Program-made: the position numbers and the translations under genes | Source: an uncultured Massilia sp. | GTDB taxonomy: Bacteria > Pseudomonadota > Gammaproteobacteria > Burkholderiales > Burkholderiaceae | Assembly (NCBI GenBank): GCA_946481275.1 | Contig: CAMLMV010000005.1 | Coordinates: 161,102 to 225,101 of the forward strand | Direction of reading: 5' to 3' | Length of the DNA: 64,000 bases | In this document: positions 38,094-46,280 of the stretch, piece by piece | How positions within the stretch are numbered: the stretch's first letter is position 1 | Layout of the letters: the number at the start of each line of letters is the position of its first letter | Notes under the pieces: generated by a model | Told to the model about the DNA's origin: nothing | The model's database searches: none | What the model saw: the letters and a program-made list of their open reading frames with translations, nothing else

Positions 38094-39863
38094 ATGAAAA
38101 CGATTTCATCGGCGGTGAGACCGCTCGGCGACAGCCCGGCTGCCGAAACCGCGTCCAATGCCAAGCCCCAGACCAGTCGCGCATCCAGGCGCACGTTCGG
38201 ATTCGCCTTGCCGGTGCCGGGTCGGCGCCCCAAGACACAGCCGCCGGCGGCGCACGTGCAGGCACCGTTGCAGCGGCTGGAACAGTTCAGCGCCCGTCAC
38301 GCGCAGGCGCAGGGGCCGGCGCGGGTCACGCTGGCGGAGCTGATGCGTACCGAGGAGCGTACGACGCTGGCGGACCTGATGCGGGCGGATGACGCAGCCC
38401 GCGCGGCGCCCGCGCCCGCGCCCGAGCCGGAGCCCGCGCGCACGGAGGCCGCGCCGGCCGCGCGTCCGAAGTCGTTCGGCAAACTGGCGTCCGGTCCGAA
38501 GATCGATTGCATGGCGGACACGCTGACGTCGATCCACCGCCTGGACGACCAGCAGGTGTCGCAGATCACGGAAGCTCTCGGCATGGGACCCGCCGCAGCG
38601 CCGGGCCGCGAACGGGACGCGCAGTTGAAGGCCGCCGGCCGCCTGCTGCGCGCGCCGCTGGATTGCCAGCCTCCCATCCCGGACAGCGGGTCGATCGGCC
38701 GGACGCAGTTCGGCCGGGGCATGCCGCCCGACGTGCTCGCCTCCCTGTCGCGGGCGGCGAGGGCGGCCAATTGCTTCATCAGCGAGCGCCAGGTCACCGG
38801 CCCCGACGGGAAGACGGTGAACCTGCTGCAGGTGCATTTCGCGAACCGGGCCGACCAGGAAGGCGAGCCGCTCGCGTCCCAGCCGGAGTCGGCCAGCTTC
38901 GTTGCCGTGCAACGGCTGGCGGCGCGCTTCGCCGAGGCGCTGTCCCCGATACTGCGGACCGACGACAGGGAGTTCCGGATCGAGCACGTGGCATGCTTGC
39001 GCACGCAGGGCGGCAGCGCCGACGTGTTCACGGAACAGCTCGCCCAGCACATGCCGATGACCTACCGGCCGCCGAGTACGGAACTGACTTCCCAGCATTA
39101 CATGGGCGCGGCGATCCGCACGTCGCGCCTGTTCAACCTGCTGCCCGCTGCCGACCGGGAAAAGCTGGTGCGTGCGGCCCACGTCGCCCACATGGTCTGG
39201 GACGAAAAGGTTGGCGTGGACGAGCACGGCAACCAGCGGCTCGAGGTGCGCGTGATGTTCGGCGGCACGCAGAACATGCGCGACGTCCGCCAGGCCTTCA
39301 GCAGCATCGGCCAGTCGGTGGGCAAGGTGTTCAAGGCAAATCACGAGGCTGCCGTGCTGGTGGCGCAGGCCATCGAGGCCGCCCAGGCCAAGACGCGCAA
39401 CGTGAAATTCGACTTCATCGCGGGCGGATCGATGGGCGGCGCGACCGCGCAACTGTTCGCCGCCGCGGTCGAGAGCCGCGTGAAACTGCACGACCCGGCG
39501 CCGCTGATCCTGTTCGACCCGCAACTGCCGAACGAGGCCCAGGCCAAACATGCCATCAAGGACGGCAAGCTCGGCTACGACTATGCCAAGCCGCGCGGCA
39601 TCGCCGTCACGCTCGACTATGCGGAGCGCTCGCGCAAGAGCCTGATGGGCCGCATGAAGGGGATCGGCTTCAAGTCGCCGGGCCTCGTGCGCCTGAAGCT
39701 GGGCCTGAGCGCCTACGACCGGACCAAGCACCTGCCCGACGGCGGGACGGACATGCGACCGCCAAAGACGTCCGGGCCGCCGGGCATGGGCTACCATGCG
39801 GATCCGGGCCTGTACAGGATGGCTATCAACCGGTTCACCGGGTTGGTTGGGTTGCGACGCTGA
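38094..39863 (+). CDS. Putative class 3 lipase-like secreted effector
   Basis: 589 residues, no signal peptide. The first about 130 residues are disordered, basic and Pro-rich, with a near-repeat LAELMRTEERT / LADLMRADDA. The C-terminal half looks like a class 3 lipase: FGGTQN (389-394, where lipases have FRGT) and GGSMGGATAQL (444-454) with nucleophile Ser446. An acid and His partner are not assigned. The layout of an N-terminal targeting arm plus hydrolase is that of a type III or type IV effector, but no hrpII box precedes it. Start at 38094 (GGAAG) instead of 38076. Confidence 0.6.
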   Translation: MKTISSAVRPLGDSPAAETASNAKPQTSRASRRTFGFALPVPGRRPKTQPPAAHVQAPLQRLEQFSARHAQAQGPARVTLAELMRTEERTTLADLMRADDAARAAPAPAPEPEPARTEAAPAARPKSFGKLASGPKIDCMADTLTSIHRLDDQQVSQITEALGMGPAAAPGRERDAQLKAAGRLLRAPLDCQPPIPDSGSIGRTQFGRGMPPDVLASLSRAARAANCFISERQVTGPDGKTVNLLQVHFANRADQEGEPLASQPESASFVAVQRLAARFAEALSPILRTDDREFRIEHVACLRTQGGSADVFTEQLAQHMPMTYRPPSTELTSQHYMGAAIRTSRLFNLLPAADREKLVRAAHVAHMVWDEKVGVDEHGNQRLEVRVMFGGTQNMRDVRQAFSSIGQSVGKVFKANHEAAVLVAQAIEAAQAKTRNVKFDFIAGGSMGGATAQLFAAAVESRVKLHDPAPLILFDPQLPNEAQAKHAIKDGKLGYDYAKPRGIAVTLDYAERSRKSLMGRMKGIGFKSPGLVRLKLGLSAYDRTKHLPDGGTDMRPPKTSGPPGMGYHADPGLYRMAINRFTGLVGLRR

Positions 39864-39944
39864 GCCGGGGCGGCAGCCGGGTGACTGGTCAGCAAAACAC
39901 AGCCGCGCTATACTCGAACAAGTCCTACATCACTCAGGTGCATC

Positions 39945-41039
39945 ATGTCCGACGATTTTTCGATATCCCGTGAATTACTGGAGGAGCTGATCTCCCTCGT
40001 CAATTCTGGCCAGAGCTTCTCGGATATTCATATCGAGCAGGACATGCCCGTGATGATCAAGTCGCCCCGCGGGTGGCGCCAGGTCGGCACGGAGCCGGTC
40101 ACGCTCGAGGACATGCTGCCCGTGCTGAACGCCATCGACGAGGATTGGGAAGACAAGATCGTCGAAAGCGCGATCGACCGGCCGTTCATCCTCACCGACT
40201 ACCGGCTGCGCTGCAACGTGTTCCGCTCCTCGTCCGGCTCGAAGACCACCATTTCGATCCGGCGCCTGCCGCTGCGGCCCATCGCGCTGGACCAGACAGG
40301 CCTGCCGCACTACGTCAAGACCGTGCTCGAGGCGACCCGCGGGATCATCCTGATCACGGGACCGACCGGCTCGGGCAAGACGACGACGATCGCCTCGATG
40401 CTCGACCAGATCAATGCGACGCGCAGCGCCCACATCATCACGATCGAGGAGCCGATCGAATACCAGCTGCAGCGCAAGCAGTCGATCGTCTCGCAAAAGG
40501 AAGTCCCGACCGACACGGCCACGTTCTCGTCCGGCCTGCGCGAGGCGCTGCGCCAGAAGCCGGACGTGCTGATGGTGGGCGAGATCCGCGATTTCGACAC
40601 GGCCGACACCGTCCTGCACGCCGGCGAATCGGGCCACCTCGTCCTCGCGACGATGCACACCAACAGCGCCGTCAGCGCCATCTCCAAGCTGCTGGGGTTC
40701 TTTCCCGCCGAACAGCGCGAGCAGCGCGCGGCCGGGCTGGCGAATTCCCTGGTCGCGGTGATTTTCCAGACCCTGTTGCCGAACGAGCAGGGCGACGACG
40801 TCGTACTCGCCTATGAAATGGTGTTCAACAACAACCAGCAGGTGGCGCCGTACATCGCCGACCCCGGCAAGCTGCACCTGATCGCCGACTTCATGCGCCG
40901 CAAGGAAGACAGCATGTCGCGCAGCCTGAACGACGTCCTCGTGCAACTGATCGCGAAGAAGGCGATCAACGTGAAGGATGCCATGCGCGCCACCTACAAC
41001 CGTCTCGAGCTGCACGAGATGGCCAACGCCAAGCGCTGA
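39945..41039 (+). CDS. PilT/PilU-type pilus retraction ATPase
   Basis: 364 residues. Walker A GPTGSGKTT (about 142-150), Asp box IEEPIEYQLQ, Walker B DVLMVGEIRD and the GHLVLATMHTNSA His box; the AIRNLIRE retraction motif is not seen. R64-type thin-pilus clusters normally lack a retraction ATPase, so this addition is notable. It follows the lipase-like gene by 81 bp. Confidence 0.88.
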   Translation: MSDDFSISRELLEELISLVNSGQSFSDIHIEQDMPVMIKSPRGWRQVGTEPVTLEDMLPVLNAIDEDWEDKIVESAIDRPFILTDYRLRCNVFRSSSGSKTTISIRRLPLRPIALDQTGLPHYVKTVLEATRGIILITGPTGSGKTTTIASMLDQINATRSAHIITIEEPIEYQLQRKQSIVSQKEVPTDTATFSSGLREALRQKPDVLMVGEIRDFDTADTVLHAGESGHLVLATMHTNSAVSAISKLLGFFPAEQREQRAAGLANSLVAVIFQTLLPNEQGDDVVLAYEMVFNNNQQVAPYIADPGKLHLIADFMRRKEDSMSRSLNDVLVQLIAKKAINVKDAMRATYNRLELHEMANAKR

Positions 41040-41063
41040 CACCGGTACCCGCTTTGCGCCCGC

Positions 41064-41126
41064 TTCGCACGCGGGCGCGCCGCTTCGCCCGGCCCCGCCC
41101 GCCGGCGGCTCATGTTCCGTCATCCT
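41064..41126 (+). promoter_or_regulatory. hrpII/PIP box and -10 upstream of HrpW-like gene
   Basis: Perfect TTCGC-N15-TTCGC (41064-41068 and 41084-41088). A CATCCT (YANNNT) -10 at 41121-41126 is 32 bp downstream, as for PIP-box promoters. The ATG at 41167 follows 41 bp later. Confidence 0.85.
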
Positions 41127-41166
41127 GTAGAGGGATCCTCCCTCAACCAACCTTACGGGTATCGAC

Positions 41167-42147
41167 ATGAGCACGTGCGTGCATTCCCATTATTCCCCAC
41201 AGGCTTTTTCCAACTTTCCCAAGCCCCCGGCCGGGCCGTCGCCGCAGCAGCAGACGGACGACTGGGTCAAGCGGCTCGAACACCTGTCCGTCAAGCTGAA
41301 GCAGCAGGCCAGGGACGACGATCACGTGCACCGGCCCAAGCGCAAGGCGCACGTGGAGATGACCCATGACGACGCCGACGGCGAACCGGAAACCAAGCGG
41401 AAGAAGACCTCCAGCCCGCCATCGAACACCAGCGTGCCCGGCGGCGCCAAACCGGAACGCGGCCAACCCATGCCGAAGCCGACCGGCATCGTCGACGTCG
41501 ACAAGCCCATCATCGTGAAGGCCGGCGAGACCTTCGACGGCGGCGGCAAGTACTACCGGCCGACGAAGGCGATCGGCGACGGTTCTCAAAATGAGCACCA
41601 GCTGCCCGTCTTCATCCTCGAGCCGGGGGCGACGCTGAAGAACGTCCAGTACTCGGGCGGCGACGGCATCCACCTGATCGGCGACGCCAGGCTCGACAAC
41701 GTCGTCAACCGCGACATCGGCGAGGACGCCATCACGATCGACGGCGAGAAGAACCGCATCCACGACGCGAAGCTGTCCGGCATGTCGCTCGACGACATCC
41801 CGAAAGGGCCGGCGAAGGTCGTCATCACGAACAGCTCGTTCTACAACGGTTCCGACAAGGTGGTGCAGGACAATGGCGACGCCGACGTGCTGATGAAGAA
41901 CGTCTACGTCAACGGCGCCGGCAAGCTGTTCCGCACGAACGGCGGCCAGCCGATCACGACCAGGCTGACGGTGGAGGATTCGACGTTCGAGAACGTCAAG
42001 GAATCGCTGTTCCGCACGGACTCGAAGACGTCGAGCGCCAGTTTCTCGAACGTCGACGATGGCGGGATGAAGGTGGTGGCATTGACGCCGGATGCCGCGC
42101 AGGTCAGCGGAACCCGCAAGGTGTCGTACAAGCCGTATTCGGGGTAA
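41167..42147 (+). CDS. HrpW-like type III-secreted pectate lyase (PL3 type)
   Basis: 326 residues. The first about 110 are hydrophilic, Pro/Lys/Ser-rich and disordered, as in harpin-like leaders. The rest is a parallel beta-helix of the PL3/HrpW kind: FILEPGATLKNVQYSGGDGIHLIGDARLDNVV, then GEDAITIDGE and NSSFYNGSDKVVQDNGDA. No signal peptide. HrpW proteins are secreted by type III systems to act on plant cell-wall pectate or bind it; whether this one is catalytic cannot be read. It lies at the system's end under a perfect hrpII box. Confidence 0.8.
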   Translation: MSTCVHSHYSPQAFSNFPKPPAGPSPQQQTDDWVKRLEHLSVKLKQQARDDDHVHRPKRKAHVEMTHDDADGEPETKRKKTSSPPSNTSVPGGAKPERGQPMPKPTGIVDVDKPIIVKAGETFDGGGKYYRPTKAIGDGSQNEHQLPVFILEPGATLKNVQYSGGDGIHLIGDARLDNVVNRDIGEDAITIDGEKNRIHDAKLSGMSLDDIPKGPAKVVITNSSFYNGSDKVVQDNGDADVLMKNVYVNGAGKLFRTNGGQPITTRLTVEDSTFENVKESLFRTDSKTSSASFSNVDDGGMKVVALTPDAAQVSGTRKVSYKPYSG

Positions 42148-42152
42148 GGTGG

Positions 42153-42176
42153 CAGCGGGCGGCGCAAGCGTCGCCC
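42153..42176. terminator. Hairpin between convergent genes
   Basis: GCGGGCGGCG pairs with CGTCGCCCGC (one mismatch) around CAAG. It lies between the stops of the pectate lyase and the 72-aa gene but lacks a T-run, so terminator strength is doubtful. Confidence 0.35.
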
Positions 42177-42189
42177 GCGCGGGGCGGGA

Positions 42190-42408
42190 TCAGAACTTGT
42201 CGGGATCGTCTTCGTTCATTTCGGCGCGGCGCCGCTTGGCGCCTTGCTGGATCTTCTGCAGCATCATGATGCCCAGCGTGCCGACGGCCTGGTCCAGCGC
42301 GTCCTGGTCGGCCTGGTCCTGGTCCTTGTCTTTGTCCTTGTCCTTCGTCTTGTCCGTCTTCTCTGGCGGCGAAGGCGGTTTGCTGCTCGTCTTGCTCGTG
42401 GATGTCAT
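42190..42408 (-). CDS. Small Lys/Asp-rich hypothetical protein (72 aa)
   Basis: 72 residues: a Ser/Pro start (MTSTSKTSSKPPSPPEKT), a KDKDKDKD run, then a helical end (LDQAVGTLGIMMLQKIQQGAKRRRAEMNED). It has a very strong SD (AGGAGG) and is the last gene after hpaB, 47 bp away. The KxD repeat style recurs in the tail of the helical protein at 61285-62292. No family recognised; a type III-secreted or accessory protein is plausible from place alone. Confidence 0.6.
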   Translation of the reverse strand: MTSTSKTSSKPPSPPEKTDKTKDKDKDKDQDQADQDALDQAVGTLGIMMLQKIQQGAKRRRAEMNEDDPDKF

Positions 42409-42455
42409 GTCGTCCTCCTGAACGTGTGGGGTTGGTGGTAGGGAAAGGTCCCGGC

Positions 42456-42911
42456 TCATGCGCGCAGCCAGACGTAGTCGCCGCGCGCGAGGTTCTCGAA
42501 CATGTCGTCGCGGGCCTTGAAGATGTTGTCGCGCCAGTAGCGCCCGTGTTCGACGTAGTGCTCGATCATGGAAAGCAGCCACTTGCCGTCGACCTCGTCG
42601 TTGAGTGCCACGCGGGCAATCAGGACGATGGCGCCGGTCTCGACTTCCAGGCCGAGCTGCGCCTGGTCCTGCGCGTAGACGGCGAGGTTGGCTTCGAGCA
42701 GCAGGCGGAACACCCGCAGCGTCCGGCCCGCGGTGACGACGCCGTACTGGAACGTCACGTACACCGCATCGCCGTCTTCCTCGAAATGGTCGACCGCCAC
42801 GTCGAAGCTGTCGATGTCGAGCGCGCCGCGCGCGAGCACGTCGTCGGCGCCGGGCACGTCGCGCAGCGCGCAGATTTCGCGGATCAGTTCATCGCGTCGT
42901 TCGAGGCTCAT
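42456..42911 (-). CDS. hpaB: HpaB-like type III chaperone (CesT family)
   Basis: 151 residues, close to the Xanthomonas HpaB length. It fits the CesT/SycE-like plan: helix, strands (AVYVTFQYGVVTAGRTLRVFRLLLEANL), strands (ETGAIVLIARVALNDE) and a final helix (LLSMIEHYVEHGRYWR). HpaB binds effectors and gates their order of export. Its place after the pilin-slot gene matches the hrpD6-hrpE-hpaB order in Hrp2 systems. A strong terminator lies between it and the upstream gene. Confidence 0.8.
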   Translation of the reverse strand: MSLERRDELIREICALRDVPGADDVLARGALDIDSFDVAVDHFEEDGDAVYVTFQYGVVTAGRTLRVFRLLLEANLAVYAQDQAQLGLEVETGAIVLIARVALNDEVDGKWLLSMIEHYVEHGRYWRDNIFKARDDMFENLARGDYVWLRA

Positions 42912-42935
42912 CGTTCGTCTTCTGTCGCACCGGTG

Positions 42936-42976
42936 AAAAAAAAGCCGGCCGGGAGCGGGTGCGGCTCCCGGCCGGC
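42936..42976 (-). terminator. Strong terminator between the 49-aa gene and hpaB
   Basis: On the minus strand, a perfect 13-bp stem (GCCGGCCGGGAGC) around a 7-nt loop is followed by eight U. It is downstream of the 49-aa gene and upstream of hpaB, so hpaB needs readthrough or its own promoter; no CGAA-N16-CGAA is seen in the gap. Confidence 0.92.
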
Positions 42977-43010
42977 GCGCCATGCGCGGCCCGATGGCGC
43001 GCCGTTGACC

Positions 43011-43160
43011 TTACTGGACGATGTCCTTGGCCGCCTTCAGACCCATCGTATTGATCTTGGCGTGCAGGGTGGCCAGGTTGATCGCGTTTTCGGCGGCGGC
43101 GGCGGCTTCGATCGCTGCGATCTGGGCTGCGGTGTTCAGCGTTACGGGTGCGTCTGCCAT
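43011..43160 (-). CDS. 49-aa small gene in the pilin (hrpE/hrpY) slot
   Basis: 49 residues, helical and alanine-rich (AAQIAAIEAAAAAENAINLATLH), with one C-terminal hydrophobic-basic helix. SD GGAGAAACATC. In Xanthomonas and Ralstonia this position holds the Hrp pilin gene (hrpE, hrpY), which is about 80-95 residues, so this protein is short for that role. A stem-loop precedes it and a strong terminator follows, as expected for a highly expressed single transcript. Function unproven. Confidence 0.55.
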   Translation of the reverse strand: MADAPVTLNTAAQIAAIEAAAAAENAINLATLHAKINTMGLKAAKDIVQ

Positions 43161-43199
43161 GATGTTTCTCCTGAAAGTAAATGAACTACTGCTGGATAT

Positions 43200-43220
43200 G
43201 TGTGCGGTGTTGCCGCACAC
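43200..43220 (-). other. Perfect stem-loop upstream of the 49-aa gene
   Basis: GTGTGCGG-loop-CCGCACAC, 8-bp stem, 5-nt loop, between hrpD6 and the 49-aa start, with no U-run. It could mark an RNA processing site that isolates the 49-aa message. Confidence 0.5.
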
Positions 43221-43261
43221 GCTGGGTTGCCGCCCGTGCGCTTGGCACATGGCTGGCGGAA

Positions 43262-43495
43262 CTACTGGATCGCCAGGCGGCACAACTGTGCCGCGGCGCG
43301 GAATCCGTCGGCCACCGCGCGCCCGGCCTGGGCTTCGGTGCTCGCCGTATCGGTCGAGCGCGCGGCGCACGCGTCGGCCAGGTCGTCGAGGGCCTGCGCC
43401 GCGGCGCGGACCTCGTGGTGGCGGCGGGCCTGGCTGCCTGCCTGGGGCAGGTCGTCGAGCACGTCGATCAATGCTTCGGTCATGACTTCGTACAT
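43262..43495 (-). CDS. HrpD6-like small type III protein
   Basis: 77 residues, all-helical (MYEVMTEALIDVLDDLPQAG, then AAAQALDDLADACAA). Length and position between sctD and the pilin slot match HrpD6 of Xanthomonas (about 80). HrpD6 affects regulation and secretion of some Hrp proteins. SD AGGAG. Assignment is by synteny; no strong motif. Confidence 0.6.
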   Translation of the reverse strand: MYEVMTEALIDVLDDLPQAGSQARRHHEVRAAAQALDDLADACAARSTDTASTEAQAGRAVADGFRAAAQLCRLAIQ

Positions 43496-43505
43496 TGCGG
43501 TCTCC

Positions 43506-44477
43506 TTATTGCAAGGTGGTGTTGCCGGAAGCGTCGGCCAGGAAGTTCTTGGTGCCGTCGCTCGATTCGATGTAACGCACGCTGTCCGCGCTCAGGGCCG
43601 AATCGACCTTGCCCGCGACGGCCAGCTCGTCGATGCGCTCGACCTTGACGCCGACCGTGAGCGCCAGCGGCGCCATGTCGTTGCGGAAGCGCTCGACCAC
43701 GTCGCGCACCGCGCCGGGCTGGCGCGCCGTGCCGGTCACCTCGAAGCGCCCGGCGCCGGCGTAGCGCACCTTGACGTTCGGCTCGTGCAGCGATTCGGCC
43801 AGTTCGCGGGCGATGTCGTCGGCCGGCTTGACCTGCCAGCGCAGGCGGCCGCCGGCGACGCTGCGCAGGCTGGCGTGCGCCCTGCGGGCCGCTGCGCCGT
43901 TCGCCACGAGGCCGCTGGCGACGAAGCCGTTCGGCTGCTCGCGCACCTCGATGCCCGGTTCCTGCAGGCGGTCGAGCGCGACCCGCACGTCGGCCAGGCC
44001 GGCCTGCGCAAGCGGATGATTGGCCGCCTGCGACGCGCTGCCCACGGTCAGCGCCAGGGTGCCGGCGCCGATCGATCCGACCAGCATCGCCACCAGCCCG
44101 GTGCGCGCCCAGGAGGCGCGCGGGGCGGGGGGCGCGCCGTCCGCCGGCGCGGCATCCGCGGCGGCCGGCGCTGCCAGCATCGTCTCGAGCAGCTGCACGT
44201 CCGACGGCCACGGCGCATCTTGCGGGCCGGCGCACAGCACCACGTCGCCGAACCGGCGCGGGGCGAAGTCGTCGAGCGTCGACGGGGCCTCGGCCGCGCC
44301 TGCGGCGGCGATCGTGACCCTGTCTTGTGCGTCGGTTGCCAGTTGCATGGTGCCCTCGTTCCAGTCTTGAATCAGGATGTCGGCCGTTGCTTCCGCACCG
44401 ATCGACATCGTCGTTGGATTCAACTTTATCCGGGCGCCGGCGTGGAAGCCGGTCAGGATGCGAAGTTCTTTGTTCAT
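43506..44477 (-). CDS. sctD: SctD (HrcD/HrpD5) inner-membrane ring protein
   Basis: 323 residues, typical for Hrp2 HrcD. N-terminal FHA-like cytoplasmic domain (LRILTGFHAGARIKL), one membrane segment (about 125-145, LVAMLVGSIGAGTLALTV) and a periplasmic ring-building part (GVEVREQPNGFVASG-like). It forms the outer part of the inner-membrane ring with SctJ. Follows hpaA by 42 bp. Confidence 0.85.
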   Translation of the reverse strand: MNKELRILTGFHAGARIKLNPTTMSIGAEATADILIQDWNEGTMQLATDAQDRVTIAAAGAAEAPSTLDDFAPRRFGDVVLCAGPQDAPWPSDVQLLETMLAAPAAADAAPADGAPPAPRASWARTGLVAMLVGSIGAGTLALTVGSASQAANHPLAQAGLADVRVALDRLQEPGIEVREQPNGFVASGLVANGAAARRAHASLRSVAGGRLRWQVKPADDIARELAESLHEPNVKVRYAGAGRFEVTGTARQPGAVRDVVERFRNDMAPLALTVGVKVERIDELAVAGKVDSALSADSVRYIESSDGTKNFLADASGNTTLQ

Positions 44478-44519
44478 GAGCGAATCTCCTTGTTCAATGT
44501 GATGCGATTGCGGCGGCGC

Positions 44520-45371
44520 TTACCAGCCGCGGCCGCGGCGGATCAGGGCGGCGAGCGCGGCCACGCCGAGTGCGCGGCCTTCGCTCGTGCGGCGGCGGCC
44601 CAGGTTCAGCAGGACGATCGGCAGCAGCAGGTTGACCGACTCCTCGGCGTCCGTCAGCGGACGTTTCGGACCGGCCGGCCTGGCCGCGCCCACCAGGCGG
44701 TCGCGCACGCCGGCCAGCGTGGTGGGGCGCGCGCGCTCGGCCTCCGGGAGCGCGAGGAATTCGCGCACGATGGCCAGGATCGGGTACGTGGGGCTGGCGG
44801 CCGGGGCCGCGCCCGGCGCGGCGGTGCGCTGGGCCGCGGCGGACAGTGCCAGCAGCGCGCGTTCGGCGCGGGCCTGGGCGTCCTTGCTCGCGGCCGCGGC
44901 ACGCCATTGCATGAGCAGGCGCGTGGCGTCGCGCGCCGGGCGCGCCACCGCGCGCATCGTCCAGCGGGGCGCGCTGTGCGCCGCGTCGTCGGCGGCGGCC
45001 TGCTGCCGTGCGAAGCCGCCGGCGCCGCCGGGGTCGCGCCCCTGCGACGACGACCCCTGGTCGCGCGCGCTGCGTTCGCCCGTCTTCGTCACCTGCTGGT
45101 CGTCGCGCTGCAGGTGCTGCTCGAGCATCATCAGCAGGTCTTCGCTTTCGGCGCCCAGGTCGGCGCCGTGCGGATTGTCGGCGTCGCGCTTCTTGCGTCC
45201 GGCCACGCGCCGGCCGACCGTCTGGCCGAGCCGGTGGCGGCGCAGGTGCGGCAACTGCGGCTGCAGTCCCTGCGGCGCGGGCTGGTCGGTCTGGGTGGCC
45301 GGCCGGGGCGTCTCCGGTGTGGCGGGAAGGGGCGGCAGCCAGCCGCCGCCGCCGATGCGTGAGATGCTCAT
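44520..45371 (-). CDS. hpaA: HpaA-like type III export control protein
   Basis: 283 residues, close to Xanthomonas HpaA (about 275). Pro- and Arg-rich N-terminal part with a basic stretch (GRRVAGRKKRD), a charged middle (DDQQVTKTGERSARDQ) and a helical C-terminus with VNLLLPIVLLNLGRRR. It overlaps sctS by 4 bp and precedes sctD, the hpaA position in Hrp2 clusters. HpaA is secreted and controls the switch to effector export. Similarity is mainly positional. Confidence 0.65.
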   Translation of the reverse strand: MSISRIGGGGWLPPLPATPETPRPATQTDQPAPQGLQPQLPHLRRHRLGQTVGRRVAGRKKRDADNPHGADLGAESEDLLMMLEQHLQRDDQQVTKTGERSARDQGSSSQGRDPGGAGGFARQQAAADDAAHSAPRWTMRAVARPARDATRLLMQWRAAAASKDAQARAERALLALSAAAQRTAAPGAAPAASPTYPILAIVREFLALPEAERARPTTLAGVRDRLVGAARPAGPKRPLTDAEESVNLLLPIVLLNLGRRRTSEGRALGVAALAALIRRGRGW

Positions 45372-45628
45372 ACGAACATGACCTCCCACAGGCTGCGCGC
45401 GAAGCTCAGCACCGCCATGCCGCCCCATGGCGCGCTGACCATGATGGCGACGGTGACGACCACCAGTTTCACGCTTTGCGAAATGCTCGAGTCCTGCAGC
45501 GACGTGATCGCCTGCAGGAAGGCGACGACGAGGCCCGTGAGCGCGGCCACGGCGACGGCCGGCAGGGACACCATCAGGCACAGCTTCAGCGCCTGGGCGG
45601 TCAGATGGGTGAGGTTATCGTATTCCAT
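45368..45628 (-). CDS. sctS: SctS (HrcS) export apparatus protein
   Basis: 86 residues, two membrane helices separated by TSLQDSSISQSVKLV, which matches the SctS family closely. It is part of the R-S-T export gate. Start 5 bp from the sctR stop. Confidence 0.95.
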   Translation of the reverse strand: MEYDNLTHLTAQALKLCLMVSLPAVAVAALTGLVVAFLQAITSLQDSSISQSVKLVVVTVAIMVSAPWGGMAVLSFARSLWEVMFV

Positions 45629-45632
45629 GACG

Positions 45633-46280
45633 TCACTTGTAGGTGGAGATCAGGCCGTGGACCAGCATCGACCAGCCGTCGAGCGAGACGAACAGCAGCA
45701 GCTTGAACGGGATCGCCACGTTCGTCGGACTGACCTGCGACAGGCCGAGCGCCATCAGCACGTTCGCCACGACGAGGTCGATCACGATGAACGACAGGTA
45801 CAACAGGAAACCGATCTTGAAGGCGGCGGTCAGCTCGCTCAGGATGAACGCCGGCGCCAGCACGATCAGGTCGTCCTCCTTGAGTTCGGCCGCGCGCCCG
45901 GGCGGCCAGATCTGGCGCGCCGAACGCATGAAGAAGGCCTTCTCGCGCTCCGTCGCGTGGGACTTCAGGAATGCCCGGAACGGTTCGCGTCCGGCGTCGA
46001 GCAGCGGCATGACCTGGGCCCCGGCCGCCGTCTCGGCCGGCAGGTGGGCCCGGTGCATGGCGTCCATGCCGACCGGCGCCATCACGAAGCACGACACGAT
46101 CAGGGCCACGCCATTGAGGACCGAGTTCGGCGGCACGCCCTGCAGCCCGAGCGCATTGCGCAGCAGGCCCAGCACCACCACGATCTTCGTGTAGGACGTG
46201 ACCACCATCGCCACGAACGGCAGGACCGCCAGCGCGAGCGCGGCGACCAGCAGCGAACCGACGTCAGGCGCGGCGTTCAT
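45633..46280 (-). CDS. sctR: SctR (HrcR) export apparatus protein
   Basis: 215 residues with four membrane segments, PFVAMVVTSYTKIVVVLGLLRNALGLQGVPPNSVLNGVAL at the N-terminus and DLVVANVLMALGLSQVSPTNVAIPFKLLLFVSLDGWSML near the end, both family signatures. Forms the SctR5 gate core. Its start overlaps the sctQ end by 17 bp. Confidence 0.96.
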   Translation of the reverse strand: MNAAPDVGSLLVAALALAVLPFVAMVVTSYTKIVVVLGLLRNALGLQGVPPNSVLNGVALIVSCFVMAPVGMDAMHRAHLPAETAAGAQVMPLLDAGREPFRAFLKSHATEREKAFFMRSARQIWPPGRAAELKEDDLIVLAPAFILSELTAAFKIGFLLYLSFIVIDLVVANVLMALGLSQVSPTNVAIPFKLLLFVSLDGWSMLVHGLISTYK

